Source: Dyella kyungheensis
Lineage (GTDB): Bacteria > Pseudomonadota > Gammaproteobacteria > Xanthomonadales > Rhodanobacteraceae
Length of the DNA: 64,000 nt
Assembly: GCF_016905005.1 (NCBI RefSeq)
Contig: NZ_JADIKC010000003.1
Location: 1,105,804 to 1,169,803, forward strand
Direction of reading: 5' to 3'
In this document: one piece after another, positions 61,230 to 64,000 of the stretch
How positions within the stretch are numbered: position 1 is the stretch's first letter
Layout: the number at the start of each line of letters is the position of its first letter
The notes under the pieces: generated by a model
Seen by the model: the letters and a program-made list of their open reading frames with translations, nothing else
The model's database searches: none
What the model was told of the DNA's origin: nothing
Made by a program: the position numbers and the translations under genes

Positions 61230-63610
61230 CAGCCTCGCCCACAGCGGCCGCGCCCCTGCCGCCGCCCAAATATGCCAATAGTCCCGTCTCCACCCACGTC
61301 TGTACCGGCAATCGCTGCAAGGAAGACGTCGTCGATGCGGTGCATATCGTGGGTGATGGCGAAACCTTCTACATGCTCACCGAGGCTGATCGCAAGGCGC
61401 TCAAGCAGGAGACCGACAAGGTCGACCAGGTGATGAAGGACTACGGCGGCATCGTTGGTGGCGCCAAGAACGCGCCTGCTTGCGGCGTGCCGGCAGGTAA
61501 AAGCACTCGCGACAAATGTTCATGCATGGGCTGCCAACAGTGGCGGTGGGCCAAGCAGGCGATGGATGCCGGTCTGCTAGCCGTACGCAACCTGATTGAC
61601 GATGAGGCCGTCAAGAAGCTCTTGATGAGCGACGAGGACATCCAGGGACAGATCAGCGAACTCAAGAAGCAACGTGCGGACTACGAAACTCTATGGCCGG
61701 TAACCTCGGACATCGGTGCCAACGGCAACGTAGGCAAGCTTCAACGCAAAGTCACCGAACAGATCGACGCGGAGATCAAGGGCCTTACTGCGCGTTTGGC
61801 GACCATCTCCCGTGACAGTGACAGCAGCGCGAGTGCGGCCAAGCCCGATGCCGATCGTGCCAGCAAAACCAAGACCGCATCGGCCACGGGTAGCCGATCC
61901 TCGCGTACCGTCTACGGCGTGGTCGAAATCATCGTGCTGGGCCGCACTGAAAAACGCTATTACATTCCGGCCCGTTACAAGGAACGCATCCAGCAGTACG
62001 AGAGCGTCACCAGCACCGTGCTGCGCACTCCCGGCGATCTCAAAACCATGGCAGGCAAGCTGATCGACGATATTCGCAAGCAGGTCAAGGAAGACCGTTC
62101 CAAGGCCCTGGGCAATCTGAGCGTCAAGCTCAAGACCTGGAAAGTCCCTGAAGACTGCGCCATGAACGCGCTGCACAAAGAAGTGCACTGGACGACCAAG
62201 GGCGGCGACACGGCGCCCTATGCGGCCAACGCCGAAGCCCACGTGCTGCGTTTCGCAGCCAGCGCCAGTGCCAGCGTGTCCGGCTTCGATCCCCACAAAG
62301 GCGAGGTTGCCGTGGGCATCGCAGGCTCGGCCAGCTTTGCCCTGGGCGAAGGCAAGGTCGAGCTGAAGCAGTATTTCCCCAACAAGGGCGGATATGACTG
62401 CACCTTTCCTTACCGAAATGCAGACGGCAAGACCGCCTATTTGCGCTTCGGCGCGTTTCGCCTGACCGGTGGTGTGGAACTGAGTTGCTTTGTAGGCGCC
62501 ACGGTGAGCGGCTCGGCGGGCGCTTCGGCCAAGTGGAAGGCCACACCCGCCGGCGGCACGGCCATGCTCGCCACACCTAGCGTGGCTTCAAAGCCGGGCG
62601 CCGCCGTGCAGGTCAAGGGCAACGCTTTTGCCGGTGCGCAGGCGGGCGGTGCACTCACCGGCAAAGTGGAATGGCTTTCGCCCGACGACCAGCACAAAGT
62701 GCAAACCGGCTACAAAGGCGAACGCCAGCCGGATGCCGGCGCCAACTGGAATCAGCTGCTGGAGGTCAAGGCGGAGGGGAATGTAGCTTTTGGTATTGGC
62801 GGAGAGTTTGATTTTGAAATCAAGCTCGATACCCGCGGTAGGCTGGAGTTCCACGCCAAAGCTCAGCTCGTGTTTGGACCGGGCGCTGCGGGCGGGTTTG
62901 GCACCACGGTAGACCTGGAGCAAGTCGCCAATCTGGTGGCAGTTGTCTACAAGGCCGGCCATGCGGCGGACTACCACCTGCTGTTGGCTGTGCAGAGGGA
63001 GGCGTTTGAGTACTTCTATCGCGGCACTTACGAGGCGCTTGCCGATCCACGAGCCACATTTCAACAGATCATGGCCAAGGGATCTGGAGCGATAACGAGC
63101 TGGTGGGCACGCCGTAAAGATGGCGTCGCAGAAGGGCAGCGTTTAGCTCGACGTATCCTAAGTGGCACGCCATTACAAGCAGGCAGTCAGCAGATTCCCT
63201 TACATGAGCTGCCTCCCGAGGTGCTTGGTCCTGTTCTCTTCGCGCTCAGCGAATCCTATGTGGGTGTTATAGGCCAGGAGCAGGAGGAAGCCATCGTTAA
63301 GGTGTTGCAATTATCCACTACAACTTGGCGCCGCTTTATCAAGGTACTCGAACGTATGAGTGTCGACGCCAGTCCGGTGAAGGCCTACGACAGTGTGCGC
63401 CGCCTTAATAGCTATCTGACCAGGGACCAGCAGAATCGGTTCAACAGCTTTATCGACAAGTTGGCCATGGCCAACGACGTATCGCCGGGTGTCCCTTTGT
63501 TGGAGTCGATTCGTCCATGGCCTTATGTCGACAGCCAACAGAAATGGGAGGTTGTTATGGCCGCCCGCCATATATGGCTGCCTGAGTACGCTGATTCGCG
63601 CTACGTATGA
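61226..63610 (+). CDS. large candidate T6SS effector of unrecognised toxin class
   Basis: 794 residues, ATGA-coupled to the DUF4123 adaptor. An N-terminal section with Pro-rich start and Cys pairs (HVCTGNRC; ACGVPAGKSTRDKCSCMGC, residues about 29-110) resembles targeting regions of VgrG-linked effectors. A coiled-coil helix (about 135-200), a Ser/Ala/Thr-rich linker (195-225), a basic helical part, then a Gly/Ala/Ser-rich beta region (about 335-560: FAASASASVSGFDP, CFVGATVSGSAGASAKW, FAGAQAGGALTGKVEW) and an alpha-helical C-terminus follow. There is no lipase, nuclease or amidase motif I recognise; a membrane-active or pore-forming role is a guess. The last ~800 bases are visibly poorer in G+C, suggesting a swapped toxin end. 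It could be non-toxic. Confidence 0.7.
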   Translation: MTASPTAAAPLPPPKYANSPVSTHVCTGNRCKEDVVDAVHIVGDGETFYMLTEADRKALKQETDKVDQVMKDYGGIVGGAKNAPACGVPAGKSTRDKCSCMGCQQWRWAKQAMDAGLLAVRNLIDDEAVKKLLMSDEDIQGQISELKKQRADYETLWPVTSDIGANGNVGKLQRKVTEQIDAEIKGLTARLATISRDSDSSASAAKPDADRASKTKTASATGSRSSRTVYGVVEIIVLGRTEKRYYIPARYKERIQQYESVTSTVLRTPGDLKTMAGKLIDDIRKQVKEDRSKALGNLSVKLKTWKVPEDCAMNALHKEVHWTTKGGDTAPYAANAEAHVLRFAASASASVSGFDPHKGEVAVGIAGSASFALGEGKVELKQYFPNKGGYDCTFPYRNADGKTAYLRFGAFRLTGGVELSCFVGATVSGSAGASAKWKATPAGGTAMLATPSVASKPGAAVQVKGNAFAGAQAGGALTGKVEWLSPDDQHKVQTGYKGERQPDAGANWNQLLEVKAEGNVAFGIGGEFDFEIKLDTRGRLEFHAKAQLVFGPGAAGGFGTTVDLEQVANLVAVVYKAGHAADYHLLLAVQREAFEYFYRGTYEALADPRATFQQIMAKGSGAITSWWARRKDGVAEGQRLARRILSGTPLQAGSQQIPLHELPPEVLGPVLFALSESYVGVIGQEQEEAIVKVLQLSTTTWRRFIKVLERMSVDASPVKAYDSVRRLNSYLTRDQQNRFNSFIDKLAMANDVSPGVPLLESIRPWPYVDSQQKWEVVMAARHIWLPEYADSRYV

Positions 63611-63632
63611 CTTCAACAAATTCGAATCAATC

Positions 63633-64000
63633 ATGAAATTCCGGATATATCTTTCTTCATTTGCTTGCGCTCTGGCGCTGCTTAGTGGCTGTCATTCCAC
63701 GCTGGCTGTAACCAGTCAAACCCTTGACGTAGATCAGATCAACGCCATTCAACGACGCGTAGAGACGCGTTATCCAAAGCTTTCCGAAAACGATCGGAAG
63801 GATCTACTGCGACAAGTCGTCACCGCGGTGGACAACATGGTGTTTGTCGAAGGTGGCGAGTTCGACATGGGCGACTTCGGTTGGGCAGAAACCTATAACG
63901 CCTACAAACCGCTTTGCGAGTGGCCTTGCGGTGTGCCCAAGGATCAGCTGTGGCCCGTCGTAATCAGCGCCGATTCGCGCCCTGTCCACACGGTTCGGCT
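63633..64000 (+). CDS. SUMF1-domain lipoprotein, 3'-truncated by the window edge
   Basis: The frame starts at ATG 63633, 23 bases after the effector gene, and runs off the window after about 122 residues. A lipoprotein signal is clear (FACALALLSGC, Cys20). After about 45 residues of helix (ETRYPKLSENDRKDLLRQVVTAVDNM) the start of a formylglycine-generating-enzyme/SUMF1 domain appears (MVFVEGGEFDMGDFGW). SUMF1 lipoproteins commonly sit directly behind T6SS effectors and act in the periplasm, either as immunity or accessory proteins. The immune role is inference. Lower G+C content continues from the effector C-terminus, so both may have been gained together. Confidence 0.85.
   Translation, partial: MKFRIYLSSFACALALLSGCHSTLAVTSQTLDVDQINAIQRRVETRYPKLSENDRKDLLRQVVTAVDNMVFVEGGEFDMGDFGWAETYNAYKPLCEWPCGVPKDQLWPVVISADSRPVHTVR

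Noticed and set aside
1..64000. CRISPR array, tRNA, rRNA, insertion sequence or prophage
   Set aside because: No spaced direct repeats, cloverleaf genes, transposase or phage structural cluster was seen; VgrG is T6SS-type with DUF4123 and SUMF1 neighbours.

Overview
This window is a high-GC chromosomal segment that most resembles a gammaproteobacterium of the Xanthomonadales/Rhodanobacteraceae type (Dyella, Rhodanobacter or Luteibacter-like). That placement is an inference from base composition, gene families and small conserved hypotheticals; there is no rRNA or other phylogenetic marker. I see no rRNA, tRNA, CRISPR array, insertion sequence or prophage. Much of the content is accessory: signalling, envelope, stress and efflux genes.

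Layout. 1-8.99 kb: a truncated DUF1428 gene, two small hypotheticals, an HD-GYP protein and a LuxR-type response regulator, an outer-membrane protein, a duplicated-domain periplasmic protein, an OmpA-like lipoprotein, a MarC-family protein, an AI-2E-family permease and a two-TM K+ channel. 9.3-19.3 kb: a polyamine/acid-stress block read in one direction: PotE-like antiporter, orphan family-3 substrate-binding protein, DcaP-like porin, two paralogous Orn/Lys/Arg decarboxylases and an AdiC-like antiporter. 19.5-25.1 kb: VIT-like membrane protein, zinc-ribbon protein, VOC protein, DHFR-like reductase, small secreted protein and a large AsmA/YdbH-like membrane-anchored protein. 25.4-31.2 kb: a complete heavy-metal-type RND efflux operon (outer-membrane factor, adaptor, pump). 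31.3-38.4 kb: exported RidA-like protein, a CadC-like one-component regulator with TPRs, a fatty-acid desaturase and several very small genes, including an unusually short Lys-rich protein of 33 residues. 38.6-41.5 kb: arsenic resistance, arsH divergent from arsC-acr3-arsR. 41.5-43.5 kb: a YCII protein and a TPR pseudogene with two lesions.

43.5-52.5 kb holds the most distinctive system: two paralogous BvgS/EvgS-like unorthodox hybrid kinases flank one LuxR-type response regulator. All three genes carry the same 14-bp element (TGAGA-N4-TCTCA, preceded by CAAT) about 65-85 bp before their starts. One kinase is a single polypeptide; the other is cut by a one-base frame change into a kinase and a separate receiver-Hpt protein whose start and stop overlap as ATGA.

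52.7-58.1 kb: BON-domain protein, then phosphoketolase, acetate kinase and a flavin disulfide oxidoreductase; the first two, with ATGA overlap, form a carbon- and ATP-yielding bypass. 58.3-64 kb: an orphan type VI secretion payload island (VgrG, DUF4123 adaptor, large unrecognised effector candidate, and a truncated SUMF1-domain lipoprotein), with base composition falling toward the effector C-terminus.
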